From: Zeugodacus cucurbitae
Lineage: Eukaryota; Arthropoda; Insecta; Diptera; Tephritidae
DNA length: 64,000 nt
Direction of reading: 5' to 3'
Assembly (NCBI RefSeq): GCF_028554725.1
Contig: NC_071668.1
Coordinates: 76,850,719 to 76,914,718 of the forward strand
Positions within the stretch are counted from its first letter, which is position 1. Every line of letters begins with the position of its first letter. Below are positions 21,751 to 32,669 of this stretch, piece after piece. The notes below the pieces were generated by a model, which saw only the letters and a program-made list of their open reading frames with translations, was not told the origin of the DNA and ran no database searches. The position numbers were made by a program, and so were the translations under genes.

Positions 21751-23886
21751 TTAATACAGCAACTGTATACCGCCAAGTTAATGAAGTCAAATTAATCGTG
21801 AATAAAGAAAGGTACACCCTCACAATTCTTCATAAATTAGTAATTTGAAGTAATTTCAAAAGATCGCTTAAACTCTTCTTGTAAGTAAATCACTTCAAAA
21901 ATGCTGGAAACGTCATTCACAGTTATTCATCAATAAAGCTGTACTTTCACACTTGAAATCGCTATAATACAGCTCCTCACGAAACTGCGCCTTATAATAT
22001 TTTTACAATCAGTATATATATATGTATGTCTGATTTTAAATAGAAAATTGAAATTACTTACTTTACACTCGTTCTCGCATACACACACTGCCTACCCAGT
22101 TGTTACTCAGCTGATAGATAGGCTGTTAGCTGCTCCACGCAGTCTGCCTGGCCAGTTTTCCATTCGACGAGTTCAGTGTACGCCAACTAACGTCCTTCCT
22201 TCTCAATGTTTGTGTGCGAGTGGCGATGGTCAGCAGTAGGTCACGGATTTGCTGAGCCGCTACATACATAATACGCGCTGAGTTGCACGCGCGTTTCATT
22301 TTCCCTTTTTAAAAGCGACAACGCGCCGCGTGCCGCCTTCATCTCGCGTCGCGGTTCAGCTTACAAGATAACACAAGCGCTTCATCACGCAACGCACAGT
22401 GCGTTGCATACGCATTTGTCACGCTTCTCCACTTGACGCAGAGGCCGGCAGGCAGGCCGCAGCCCCTTATCTGTCGCGACGTTATCAGCAACGCGCTCGG
22501 CTGACTTGATGCGCTCGATTGGATTGGTTTGGATTGGATTGGATTGAATTGCTTGGCGCGTCCACTTGTCGTAGCGATTACTTGCGCGCACACACTTCGA
22601 CATATGTCGATGTGTATTTCATATTATGTATGTATGCGAGCTATGCTGTGCGTCAACTGGACGCTGAAGGCGCGCGGTTTTGCGTCATTTGTGCGCTGAT
22701 TTTTTTCCATTCCAATTAATTTTTGCTCCTCATCGCTGGCCTCAACATTATCGGAGTGGCGCGCCCGCAAGATCGATTTGCTGCAGCGCTGAGTTGAATG
22801 AAATGTTTAACTGCATGTATGCATAAGTACGAGTGTATATGGATGTGTATGCGTGTGTGTATTGTGTGCGCCTGGAGCTGTGCTTTTGGGCTTATCAGTA
22901 GTATTGATTGGCGCACGTAGCTGCCAACTTTTTCCATGATTTTTGGTTTCATTGCATATGCGTTTTTAATTAATAAATTAATTTGATTATTTTATTCACG
23001 AAACACATACGAAATCACATGAAACTGCTTGAAAGGTCAAACGCGCAACTGGCAAGGTCTCAGCGCTCATCAACGTTCATTGCAACCACGTCACACGCAG
23101 CTGAAATTGTATGTACGAACTGGCGCTGCGTTTAATATTAGATTAATTATAATTATAATCACTGCGAATTAATCCAACTGCACTTTCACTCGAAGCGCTG
23201 ATAACAGGCGCGAAGTGATTTATGATGAGTTTGGTGAAATAGAAATATTAGTTCAGTTTCGCTACACTTAATCGCAGAAATTTAAAAATGTAAATATGAA
23301 ATGAAACTTAAATTAATCTTCATACAATGGAGAATATTGAAGTAGTTGTAGAACATGAGCATACAATTCTATTAGGCCTACAACTTTGCTTCCGACGTTT
23401 TCCAATAAATATCTCTAGGTTCAAACACTGGTCGATTAAATCGATTAAATCGTTTTATATCGATCTAGAACATCGATTTTGTTTATCGATCTTGTTTGGA
23501 ACATTGATATTGACTTCATATTTTAGGAGCAAATTTTATTTCTAATACTATACAGAATAATCAGAAGATTTTGCGAGAAAAATTCATGGGAAATATCTTT
23601 AACAACAAACCAGCAAACTTAAGATTTGAGAGCATAACTTCTCCAGATTAATTTCCAAAATCATTGACCGATATTACTCGTTTTGGGTAACGATTGAAAC
23701 TGTTACAAAGAATTTGGAATACTAAATTACATAATATGGGTATAAGAAGTATAAGAATAAATTGCTACCATTTTTTGAAGAAATTTGCCTCATATTATGA
23801 GCGAGGTTTGTTAAAATGACTTGGTTGTTACTTATCTAAGTGGTGGAAGTCTTTGGAAAAGACTTCACTAGTCAATAGAGTAGTAA
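21751..23886. other. Non-coding stretch, partly GC-rich
   Basis: No gene recognised. About 22250-22560 is CpG- and GC-richer than its surroundings and includes a short GGATT tandem run at about 22518-22550. Such islands in flies often mark regulatory or promoter DNA, but no defined site could be named. GT/AT microsatellite at 22840-22870. Confidence 0.4.
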
Positions 23887-24925
23887 GTGTTTAACGAGCG
23901 GCTCTCGTAAGTATGATTGGCGCGCTCCGAACGACACCAACCTTGGCACTTAACGCCTTACTGCATATAGTACCCGTGGATATAGCTGGACGGTGCTTGG
24001 CTGCGAAAGCGGCTGTTAGACTTGGGGAATCCGTGTTTTCAGACGAGTGCGTGCCTGGGCACTCAAGTATCCTCACACACTTCAGCTTCACTTCCGCCGA
24101 GCTCAGCCCTGGCAACAATTTCACTGCTCTTATTCCCACAGGGAACGTTTGGGCGGGAAGGAGTCGCTGGAGGCGAGGCGCGGTGAGCTTCTTCACGAAT
24201 GGGTCGAAGTTAGCGGGGGAGTTTACTGTCGAGAGCTCCGCATCAACCTTAGTTTCAGGCTTCCCGATTACTGCAGCGTTTTTCAAGCGGAAGTGGCTGC
24301 TATTAAAGCAGCGACGGATATACTGCTTCGAAGTGCAACAACCTTTAGGGAGGTGGTGATTCACTCGGATAGTAGAGCGGCGATACTAGCTCTGAGTTCA
24401 TTGAACATGCGCTCAGGGTTGGTTAAGGAATGCCTATCCTCACTGTCGGTGGCATCGCTATACTTTTCAATTAGACTAGTCTGGGTTCCTGGCCACTGCG
24501 GTCTGCTATTGGACAGATGGGCTTCGACTGAGCTGGGTAGGCGCTGGTCAGTTACCAACACATGCTTAGTCGCAAGATCCTTCTGGCCTAAGGTTAACCG
24601 CGGTAGGTCTACTGAACTTTTCGCCCTAAGTAAACCTCACCTTTCCTTAGTCGTAGGGGTTCTTGCTGGCCATTGCCCCATTGGGATCCACGCTGTAAGG
24701 TTAAAAATCTTTCCGGATGCTAGCTGTAGAAGCTGCATGGAGAAGGATGAGATGCAATCGTCTCATCACTTTCTTCTGGAATGTCCCGCCTTTGCGAGAT
24801 CAAGAAAGAAATTTCTTGGATCTCACTTTTTGTTAATCTAAGGGGGATCCTAGGCTTCACAAAGGACTATATTTTAAAGTCTACGTGTGTTTTCCCTTTG
24901 GGAAACAGCCTTACAACCTAACCTA
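23887..24925 (+). mobile_element. LINE with RNase H domain, decayed, CCTAA-tailed
   Basis: The 3' part of a non-LTR retrotransposon ORF2. Segments in order, in alternating frames because of frameshifts: LNALLHIVPVDIAGRCLAAK (post-RT region), FFTNGSK (first RNase H motif), VFQAEVAAIKAA and IHSDSRAAILAL (second and third), LVWVPGHCG (fourth), then LVVGVLAGHCPIG and CRSCMEKDE-HHFLLECPAF (Cys/His terminal motif). The end is ACAACCTAACCTAC. The same family occurs at 39941-40800 and 61955-62365. An N-terminal part and reverse transcriptase are absent. It resembles jockey/I-type elements with RNase H; exact clade not determined. Confidence 0.82.
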
Positions 24926-25439
24926 CTTATCTAATGACAAGTCAAATATGCTGATGCGATAAATAATTGGGTCATATGGTAAGTAGGCGTGGATTTAGTT
25001 CGATCTGTTTAGTTTTTCAGTGGTTAAGTACGGTTTGGAGCGTTATGAGTTTGTTTGTGGTAAATTTGGTACAAATCGGTACTGTAGTTATGCTGGCAGG
25101 TATTAAATGGCTTCTAAAGGTGGACAGTATTCTGTTCATAGTTCAATAATAGTCCAACCTATTACTTCTTTATCCTATTTACTTTAATAATATTTTTAGG
25201 TTTACAACCCTAATAACGATACGTACGCAATATTCAAGTTTAATATATGGGTTGCTACCAAATCGAAGATTTTTTATCCTCAGCTATACTACTATTATCA
25301 AGAGGAAAGATTTTATGTATGTTTGTATTGAATAAACTCAAAACTACGCTACGTTCACCCCGAGTAACATAGGCTATATTTATTGCTAGAATCTCAACTT
25401 TCTGGAAATAGTTATCTGGTGAGGGTATAAAAAAGACTC
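24926..25439. other. Non-coding stretch
   Basis: Nothing recognised; may include decayed 5' parts of the Helitron remnant that follows. Confidence 0.4.
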
Positions 25440-25895
25440 AGTGATGGAGAATCTTAATCTGAAACTGAAAATCGCTTGCAAGCCATTCTCTTCGCATCGC
25501 AATCGCGTGCCAGAAAGTCGAGTAACGAGTGTTCGCAACTGCTTGCTGAACAAAATCTCAAAACCTCCCACGTACGGGCTTGAAAATCGAGTAGGAAGCG
25601 TGTGCAGCGGCTTGAAGAACAAAATATTAGAAATATACAAACTCGCACTAGGGCGTCGTCGTTCCCAACGCCTTCAAAATCAGAGAGAAAGGCAACGGAC
25701 CCCAAAGACTGGAGGTCGTAATCAAGTTTTAGCACATTACAAATAGAATATAATTTCATGTTCGAGTTTTCCTCATTTTACTTTTTTAAAATGAACCCAA
25801 GTAAGAACGTGAAAGTACATACATATGTATGGGAGAGTGTGTATAATTTTTGAAATGTTTGTTTAAACCCGTGCGAAGCCGGAGCGATCTGCTAG
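25440..25895 (+). mobile_element. Helitron-like 3' remnant
   Basis: The third frame of 25470-25735 reads ...SQSRARKSSNECSQLLAEQ and then SSRKRVQRLEEQNIRNIQTR, interrupted by one stop. This is an Arg/Glu/Gln-rich repeated RxRxSSxERxQRLxEQN pattern of the kind encoded near the start of insect Helitron-associated proteins. About 130 bp on, the sequence CCCGTGCGAAGCCGGAGCG-ATCTGCTAG followed by T closely resembles insect Helitron 3' ends (GC-rich hairpin then CTAG). The helicase part is missing. The terminus is better supported than the coding piece. Confidence 0.55.
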
Positions 25896-26010
25896 TTTTT
25901 AATAATTTTCAAAAATCACTTAATCGCAAAATTGTGTTTAATTTTTTAAATCTCACCTTTTTACATATTTAAAATCTTGAGTTGCTATATATTTATGAAA
26001 TACATATGTA

Positions 26011-26184
26011 CGAGGTCTGTTCAAAAAATAACGGGAATTTTCGTTTTTTGAAAAAATATTTATTCCTCTATATTAATTGTTGTCGTCTCCAAAATAACAA
26101 AAATAAAAAAATAAAAAAAAAATTGACAATTGCTCTTTTGATGAAAAGTAAATTTTAAAATTCCCGTTATATTTTGAACACCTT
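26011..26184. mobile_element. mariner-type MITE
   Basis: A 174-bp element flanked by TA (26009-26010, 26185-26186). The left terminus reads CGAGGTCTGTTCAAAAAATA then ACGGGAATTTT; the right terminus is its near-perfect complement (AAAATTCCCGTTATATTTTG then AACACCT). The interior is A-rich and non-coding. The GTTCAAAAA-TAACGGGAATTTT motif matches termini seen in mariner elements, so this is an internally deleted mariner derivative. Confidence 0.75.
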
Positions 26185-26186
26185 TA

Positions 26187-27628
26187 ATTTCAGAAATCCT
26201 ACTTCATGTATTGAGAAAAATTTTGAAATTAAATTTTGCACAAAATTGCTGAAAAAAATATTTGTTTTACTATCATTTATGCTAGAGGGAAAACCCATTG
26301 CAAATACAAATTCCAAGTAATTATGACAATATTTTATTAACATTTAAATTGAATATTCTGAGCCAATCCTCGGCAAACAATGCATTGCCTACTGTTGCGA
26401 AATCCCAAGAATCATACGACGTAATTCACGTGCTGGCGAAAAGCAGAAGCGCACAGACACACACACGCATACAGCGACAGCCGATTCGCGTTGTGTATTC
26501 GCGAGTGCATAACGCCTCTGTGCTTATTATAAAATATAAATTCATTATTTATGTAATTTTTTCCTCTTAATTGACAATATAACTTTTTAATCGGTAATGA
26601 CAATTAAGCGGTTATCAGTTAACGACGCCGCGCACATCTGTGCGCCTCATTCACACTTCGCGTTAATTATAAATCGCACGTAAAGCATACGAGTGTATGT
26701 ATGTATGTATGTAAGTGTGTGTCTGTGTATGAGCGCAGTAGTATTGTCATAATCGCACAATTAGAGGCTTGAAATTTCTTATCAAACAATGCGCTGTGTT
26801 CGAAAAAAAAACTTTTTTATTCTCAATTTAATGCTCTGTAGGCTCCGATACAGAGTCAAACATTTTCGAAATAATCAATATAATTAATGGGGCATTTGTG
26901 TAGCGGTGTGTGTGCTCTTTCATTAAACACAATGAATCTCGAAATTTAATTTACGCCTTAACTCATTCATTCATTTGATTATATATGAGTACATATATAT
27001 GTACATATGTATGAGCGCGTAGACATTCACACGCGAAATGTGCGTTTTGTGTGTCAATTAATTAAATTTAGCACTCAGCGTTACGTCAAAATAGACCAGC
27101 GAACTTTCACACTCAAGTGTAGTCTATTTTTACCACTAATTCAAATGCTGTCGATTTGTTAGTCGTGTGCCTGCCTGCCTGCCTGCCTGCCTAGCAGCGG
27201 CACTACAAAATCTTGCGTGAAATTGCGTCATCCCGATATTCGAAACGCGAAGCGTTCTTTTCCACTCACTTCGGCGTCTTTTTATTTTTTTTGTAAAAAA
27301 GAATAATTATTTTAAAATGCCTCTCTGTCTTTTGCGTTTCGAATAGGTGTCGTGTAAATCATAGAGAGTGATCGTGGTTGGGATTTATCGCACATACGTG
27401 CCAATAGCAACCACTCATTTGAGAGCTTTCCCTAAAGTCACCTGCCACTTAACTAACTAATCCATGAAAACATGCGCTCATACCAAATATAATTCTTAAG
27501 TGCGGCCCTTGTGTGTCTTCTATCGGTGTTAAGTGGAATTATTTTACATTAATTGTGACTATCTATCAAAAAATTATGTCTACACTGAGAAAAATTTCGA
27601 CGCATTTGATTTTTTGTATACTAGAGAA
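26187..27628. other. Non-coding stretch with microsatellites
   Basis: Contains a GTAT run near 26696-26712, TACATATATATGTACATATG near 26990 and a TGCC run at about 27171-27192. Short frames near 26300-26600 show no known protein. Confidence 0.45.
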
Positions 27629-28363
27629 ACCTATATGGTGGATGCGAAAAAACCTCCCATCCGAGCTCGCATAGCTTCTGACGAGTCATCAACGAAGTGT
27701 GTAGTCTGGCGTTGTCCTGGTGGAACACTACACCCTTCCTGTTGGCCTATTCTGGACGCTTCTGGTCGATCGCCTGCTTCAAGCGGTCCAGTTGTTCGCA
27801 GTAGATGGTAGAATTGAGCGTCTGTCCATATGGGAGCAGCTCATAGTGGATGATTCCATTCCAATCCCACCAAACATACAGCAAAACCTGGCCGTCAATC
27901 CAGGATTGGCCACTGTTTGGGAGCTTTTTGTGTATCCAGCCTTCTACAGATGATATAAAATGGTTTGGTGACTAACCACCACCTACTGGGCGATGTCACG
28001 AGATGCCACATGCCGGTCTAACTGGATGTTTTCCATGATTTGATCGGTATTTATCGTCATAGATCTTCCACCGGCTGGCTTATCCATGGTGTCGTTTTCA
28101 CCCGCTCTCAATCGTCGAAACCATTCCTCCGCAGTTCGAAGTGATGCTTTTAACGAAGAAAAACTTTAAAATAGCGTGAATTTCGGCGTTAGAGAACTGT
28201 TGAACGCAATATCCAAACTAATCATGCATATCGTCGTTTTGTAGGTTATGTCAAGACCTTTCAAAGATGTATAATATTGCCAGATACGAGCTCTGTAGCG
28301 CTTTATACATAGCCGCGAAGTTCAAAAGACAAAAAGGCGGAAGAGATATATTTGCCAACCTAA
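27629..28363 (-). mobile_element. Truncated, decayed mariner (DD34D-type)
   Basis: The minus strand begins with a mariner-like terminus TTAGGTTGGCAAATATA next to TA at 28364-28365. It continues with EEWFRRLRAGENDTMDKPA and GGRSMTINTDQIMENIQLDR, the paired-type DNA-binding domain. Next come VLLYVWWDWNGIIHYELLP and YCEQLDRLKQAIDQKRPE (catalytic core with the first region), then VVFHQDNARLHTSLMTRQKL with the second catalytic aspartate. The element stops abruptly after CELGWEVFSHPPY, before the third aspartate and the 3' terminus. Several stops and frameshifts. It is a different mariner subfamily from the DD41D copies, nearer the mauritiana/irritans/mellifera type. Confidence 0.82.
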
Positions 28364-28365
28364 TA

Positions 28366-29910
28366 TATGCTTCTTGACCACATCTATTATTTTTAAAACA
28401 AATTATCGATCTTGATTAGAAATATACGTTTATAGATACTTCATCAGGTCCATAATCAAACTGTATCCCTGTCAGAACTAACTCACAGTACCTATAACAT
28501 TTCGATCATAACTGGAACTATACTCTCCAAAATTTCCTTCTCAATGGACTATAGATGTCCAATTAGGAATTCTCATTTCAACCTCGATCCCAAATGTTGG
28601 AACTGCCTAATTTTCGAAACGAAGCAATTAAAATCGAAACACTAAGCACTATAAAATCCGACAGTCAATTAGCATTTATATTCCTCACTTTCCAGTTCTT
28701 TCCTGATAATGAAATATTCGAAAAATTTTACGAGAAACACGTACATTTTCACTAGAAAATTTGCATGAGAATATCCCAACCTAAAAGATTATGTCATTCA
28801 AAACTTTTTTCTTTTTTTCACACAAAATAAACGAGCTATTTTTTACCATGTAGAGAATGTCTGACTCAACGCGCTGCATATGGAAATGAGCATAGATAAG
28901 TGCGGCGATAGGGCAACGCGCGCATAAAATCAACGCAACGGCGTATAAAAAATCGCGCTGATAAGGGGGAAGCGACTGAATTAGCGCAAAAAATGAAATG
29001 AAGCGTCGCAATGCGACACATATTGACCGAGCGTGAATGAGTGTGTAGCGGGCGTATGTGTGTGTGTGCGCGCTCGCGATTCGATAAGCCAGTTGATTGG
29101 CTAGCGATGCCGGCAAGCGTTTTGCTATATACAAGCGCTGCGGCTAGGTGTGTGTGTGCGCGCGCCGACTTCTTGTCAGACGAAACCGAATATTTGCAAT
29201 TGAAGACCAAACCAAATCGGCACAACTCATTCAGTCGCGTTTTAGGAACATAGCGAGCAACAAGCAAAGAAAAAGTGAATCGAAGTGAATCGAACAAGTG
29301 TTCATTAAGAAATTAAAAAAAAATATATATAAAATTAATGCAGAGATCGTGTAATTTCGCGAGCGCAAATTGTAAACGTTAAGAAACGCGAAAAAAACGC
29401 AGTGAACGTGGTAGCTGACCTAATAAGGGCTAGTGCATACGTCAACTTATAACAACTATAGACTCTCTATAGACTTATAGACTCTCATAAGCGCACTTGC
29501 GCCAACAACAACAAAAATAGCAAAATATTAAATTCAACAAATAACAACGTGGCAACAGCGGCAAAGACAGCATCAGCGCAATTGCAATGATTGGAAATTA
29601 TCAGGAAAAATTGCTGAAACTACAAAGAACCAAATCGAAGGCAGCAACTTACAGTTTGGGCTGAAACGCCGCCGCGTTGAGAACATTGACAGAAGTTTCG
29701 CACTAAAGTGGAACGCGAAAGAGAAGAAGCGCAGTTGAACGGAAAACGCTACGGAAGCAAATTTCCCAAGGAAGCCAAAAAGGCGCTTAGCAACAAAACG
29801 TTGCCCAACAGCAGAGCGATCAAATTACTTGAGCGATAAAGCAAAGAAAGCAAATACGACACTACTAAGAATACGACGCATACAGACACAGCAAAGCTAC
29901 TTAAAGCAAC
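28366..29910 (+). other. Upstream and probable 5' UTR region of the neprilysin-like gene
   Basis: From about 29100 the DNA becomes less AT-rich and, after 29230, A-rich with CAACAACAA words and no ATG-initiated long frame, as expected for a fly 5' UTR. It leads directly to the ATG at 29911. The 28366-29100 part has no recognised content. An intron within the UTR cannot be excluded. Confidence 0.4.
29231..29236 (+). promoter_or_regulatory. Possible initiator for the neprilysin-like gene
   Basis: TCAGTC fits the fly initiator consensus TCAKTY and lies about 680 bp before the start codon. A TATATA word at 29126-29131 is about 105 bp upstream, too far to work with this initiator, and no downstream promoter element is clear. 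Weak call based on motif only. Confidence 0.2.
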
Positions 29911-32331
29911 ATGCGAATAGCAAATAATCACTACCAGTGGTCATCGGCATTGACAATGCCACAACAGCAACAACAACTAAACTGGGGGCTACAGCAGCTG
30001 ATTAGCATTACATGTCACGTGCTTACGCTGAGCTTGCTGACGCCAATGGCCCGTGGTGCAGCGCCGCGCCCTCTCGCCACACACAGCGCTCAGCCAATGG
30101 CTGCGACCGCCGATGCAAAACATACCCTCTGGATGCACGTGAATAAAACGTGTCTGACGAGCACTTGCAATAACACGCTCACCGAGCAGCACCTCGAGCG
30201 GCTGGAGCGTAACATCGATTGGACGGTGAATGCATGTGATGACTTTCACACGCACGCATGTGGCAAGTGGACGCCGCCTAGCGGACATCTGACCTCCGCC
30301 AGCATGATGCAGGTGGCGGAAGAATCACTGACAGCGCGTTATGTGGAATTATTTGAGCGCTCGCTGAATGATAGACACGCGCAAAGGCGCGGTGTAGCAA
30401 CGGTCGCGGCGGCGGTGACGAGAGCAGCGCAGCGCCAACAAGTGCGACGTGCTCGTCGGCACGGTGCACGCGCTGCGGTGCGGCATGTGCGCGCGGCTGA
30501 AAGTGGCGGTGAAAAGCAGCTAGAAACAGCTTTAAATGTAGAAGTGCCCATCGAAGCGTATGACATGACAACGGAAGCCGAAGATTACGATCTGGTGATT
30601 TCAAAGTTGCTACAATATTATCGTGTGTGTAAGCGCTCTGAGCGCCTAACATTACGCGGCTACTATGATGAAATACGCGCAGAGGGATTGCTGCGCCCGC
30701 AACAGCGTCACTGGCAGGAAATGCTGGCAAACTTTGCGCGCTATGGTTATGGCGAACAATTTGTATTCTTTCGGGTGCGTCAACAGAATGCGACACAACA
30801 TGATATTACTGTGCTGCCGCATGACACACATAAGCGGCTCAATTTGACGGCGGAAATATACGAAATACTGCGTGCACATACACACAAGAGTCGCGCTGAG
30901 TTGGCAACGGAATTTCGCGCGTTGGAAACACATGTTGAAGGCGTGGTGAACAACATGTGCGCGGTCGATGGTGTGGAGCATAATAGCACTGCGCCTGGCA
31001 CAACTACTAGAGCCGAGCAGCACGCGATCAATGATCAGCCGGCGGCACCCATCAGCGCTGAGGAGGATTGTGATCTTACGGAAACGCTAACTTTAGCTGA
31101 GCTGACGCATCGATGCGGAGACGTGGACTGGCAGCGCTTCATAGGCGCGCCTCTTGGGCGACACTTGCATGCAACCGATCCTATACGCATCGATTCGGTG
31201 GCAACCGTTTGCAAGCTGGCGCGCTATCACAATCAAGCGAAACATGACCACATCAATTTTCTCTATACACTTGCGCGCTTCCTCAGCTACCTCCAGCAGC
31301 AACAATACAACCCTGTGCGTTTAGGCAGCAGTGCTTCCACCTGTATACGTCACATGCGTAAAACGCTGCCAGTTGCTATGACTTACGTGTACGACCGCGC
31401 TTATTATGCGCCCGTGCGCGCTGAGAGCGATCGCGTGATACTCTCAATATTTGATAAACTCAAAGAGGAGTTCGCGCGTACTATAATGCTCAATCGCATG
31501 CAATTCGATGCCGATATTGTGGAGTATTTACAGCAGAAACTTTTGTCACTACGCATCAACTTGGGTAACTTGCCGCCCGCGGTGAACTCCTCATTCTATG
31601 TGGACATCATGTGGAAGCTAAATGTAAGCCACAATAATTTCTATCGCAATCACATGCACGCTTTGGCGCACACATATGGTCATGTGCGCCGTTTGGCTGC
31701 CAGCGCCTCAAAGAAGCACAACCGCAGTCCTTGGTACACTTTCAACTACCACGAGCCCACCTTTCCCGACAGTCTGGACGCTACGCCCTACTACTTCTGT
31801 CTGAGCAACATGATCATCGTGCCGTATGCCTACCTCCAAACGCCCTTCTACGATCGTCAGTTCTGGTCCATATTGCTGTACGGCGATCTCGCCAACACCT
31901 TGGGTCACGAGCTCATCCACAGCTTTGATAGCTCATTCCTCGAGTATGACCACGTGGGCAATATGAACGAGCTCATGATGCAGCGCATCTCGGCGAATGT
32001 GAACTTCGCGCACAACACTCAATGTCTAAGTCAAGGCACCAAATTCCTAGCCGAGCGTATTGCCGATGTGAGCGGCACGCGTTTGGCGCTCAACGCCTTC
32101 CTGCGTGACCCGCAGTTCGTGAAAACGAATGGTCGCCTATTTTTCCTGCAATTCGCGCAGTTCTTCTGCAGCAACACCGATGAGGCGACACATCAGCTAC
32201 AGGATCCCTGGCATGACGCGGACGCACTGCGTTTGAACTACACACTCTCGCAGATGCCGGAATTCATGGAGGCCTTCAGTTGTTCGGCCCAAAGTCGCAT
32301 GAACGCGGCGCAGCGCTGTGGCCTGTGGTAG
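29911..32331 (+). CDS. Neprilysin-like M13 zinc metallopeptidase
   Basis: An 806-residue protein in one exon. A hydrophobic segment at about 28-46 after a Gln-rich start could be a signal peptide or type II anchor; the bulk should be extracellular. CDDFHTHACGKW (109-120) is the M13 N-terminal signature. HELIH at 666-670 supplies two zinc ligands and the catalytic Glu667. ERIAD at 715-719 supplies the third ligand Glu715 and Asp719. His768 and Arg774 match the conserved transition-state His and substrate Arg. The protein ends in RCGLW, the typical CxxW terminus. Two oddities: the substrate-binding NAYY motif is TPYY (625-628), and residues ~145-210 form an Arg/Ala-rich insertion. It probably cleaves small peptides, as fly neprilysin-like proteins do. 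It is catalytically plausible with altered specificity. Start chosen as the first ATG after a stop-rich UTR. Confidence 0.93.
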   Translation: MRIANNHYQWSSALTMPQQQQQLNWGLQQLISITCHVLTLSLLTPMARGAAPRPLATHSAQPMAATADAKHTLWMHVNKTCLTSTCNNTLTEQHLERLERNIDWTVNACDDFHTHACGKWTPPSGHLTSASMMQVAEESLTARYVELFERSLNDRHAQRRGVATVAAAVTRAAQRQQVRRARRHGARAAVRHVRAAESGGEKQLETALNVEVPIEAYDMTTEAEDYDLVISKLLQYYRVCKRSERLTLRGYYDEIRAEGLLRPQQRHWQEMLANFARYGYGEQFVFFRVRQQNATQHDITVLPHDTHKRLNLTAEIYEILRAHTHKSRAELATEFRALETHVEGVVNNMCAVDGVEHNSTAPGTTTRAEQHAINDQPAAPISAEEDCDLTETLTLAELTHRCGDVDWQRFIGAPLGRHLHATDPIRIDSVATVCKLARYHNQAKHDHINFLYTLARFLSYLQQQQYNPVRLGSSASTCIRHMRKTLPVAMTYVYDRAYYAPVRAESDRVILSIFDKLKEEFARTIMLNRMQFDADIVEYLQQKLLSLRINLGNLPPAVNSSFYVDIMWKLNVSHNNFYRNHMHALAHTYGHVRRLAASASKKHNRSPWYTFNYHEPTFPDSLDATPYYFCLSNMIIVPYAYLQTPFYDRQFWSILLYGDLANTLGHELIHSFDSSFLEYDHVGNMNELMMQRISANVNFAHNTQCLSQGTKFLAERIADVSGTRLALNAFLRDPQFVKTNGRLFFLQFAQFFCSNTDEATHQLQDPWHDADALRLNYTLSQMPEFMEAFSCSAQSRMNAAQRCGLW

Positions 32332-32608
32332 TTGATACACATGTGGGGATGTGGGGTTTGGTATCATTATACGAATATAGTATGAAACGAAAAATATTAG
32401 TATTAGCACATTGTATAAGTGGGTTAGAATAAGCAAATCTTTTAGCGCTAAGGTACTTAAATGAATTTACCATGTAACTAGTCCATAATGTTTTTTTATA
32501 CATAATTCCTTTAAATATAATAATTATAATTTTTTTATATATGTATATAATTTTTAAGACTTTAGAATGTAATTAATTTATAAATATACACCAACTCAAA
32601 ATCATGAA

Positions 32609-32614
32609 AATAAA
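32609..32614 (+). terminator. Polyadenylation signal of the neprilysin-like gene
   Basis: AATAAA about 280 bp after the stop codon, the first clear signal in an A/T-rich 3' UTR and only about 60 bp before a LINE insertion begins. Confidence 0.55.
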
Positions 32615-32669
32615 AAGATTTTAAAATCGTGATTTTTAAACCAAATTAATAAAAAATATATGGGTTATT

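Noticed and set aside
22250..22560. Protein-coding gene in the GC-rich island
   Set aside because: Frames on both strands are short, overlapping and without known domains; GC content alone suggests at most regulatory DNA.
29911..32331. Catalytically dead M13 homologue
   Set aside because: All zinc ligands and the catalytic Glu, Asp, His and Arg are present; only the NA substrate pair is altered, so inactivity is not implied.
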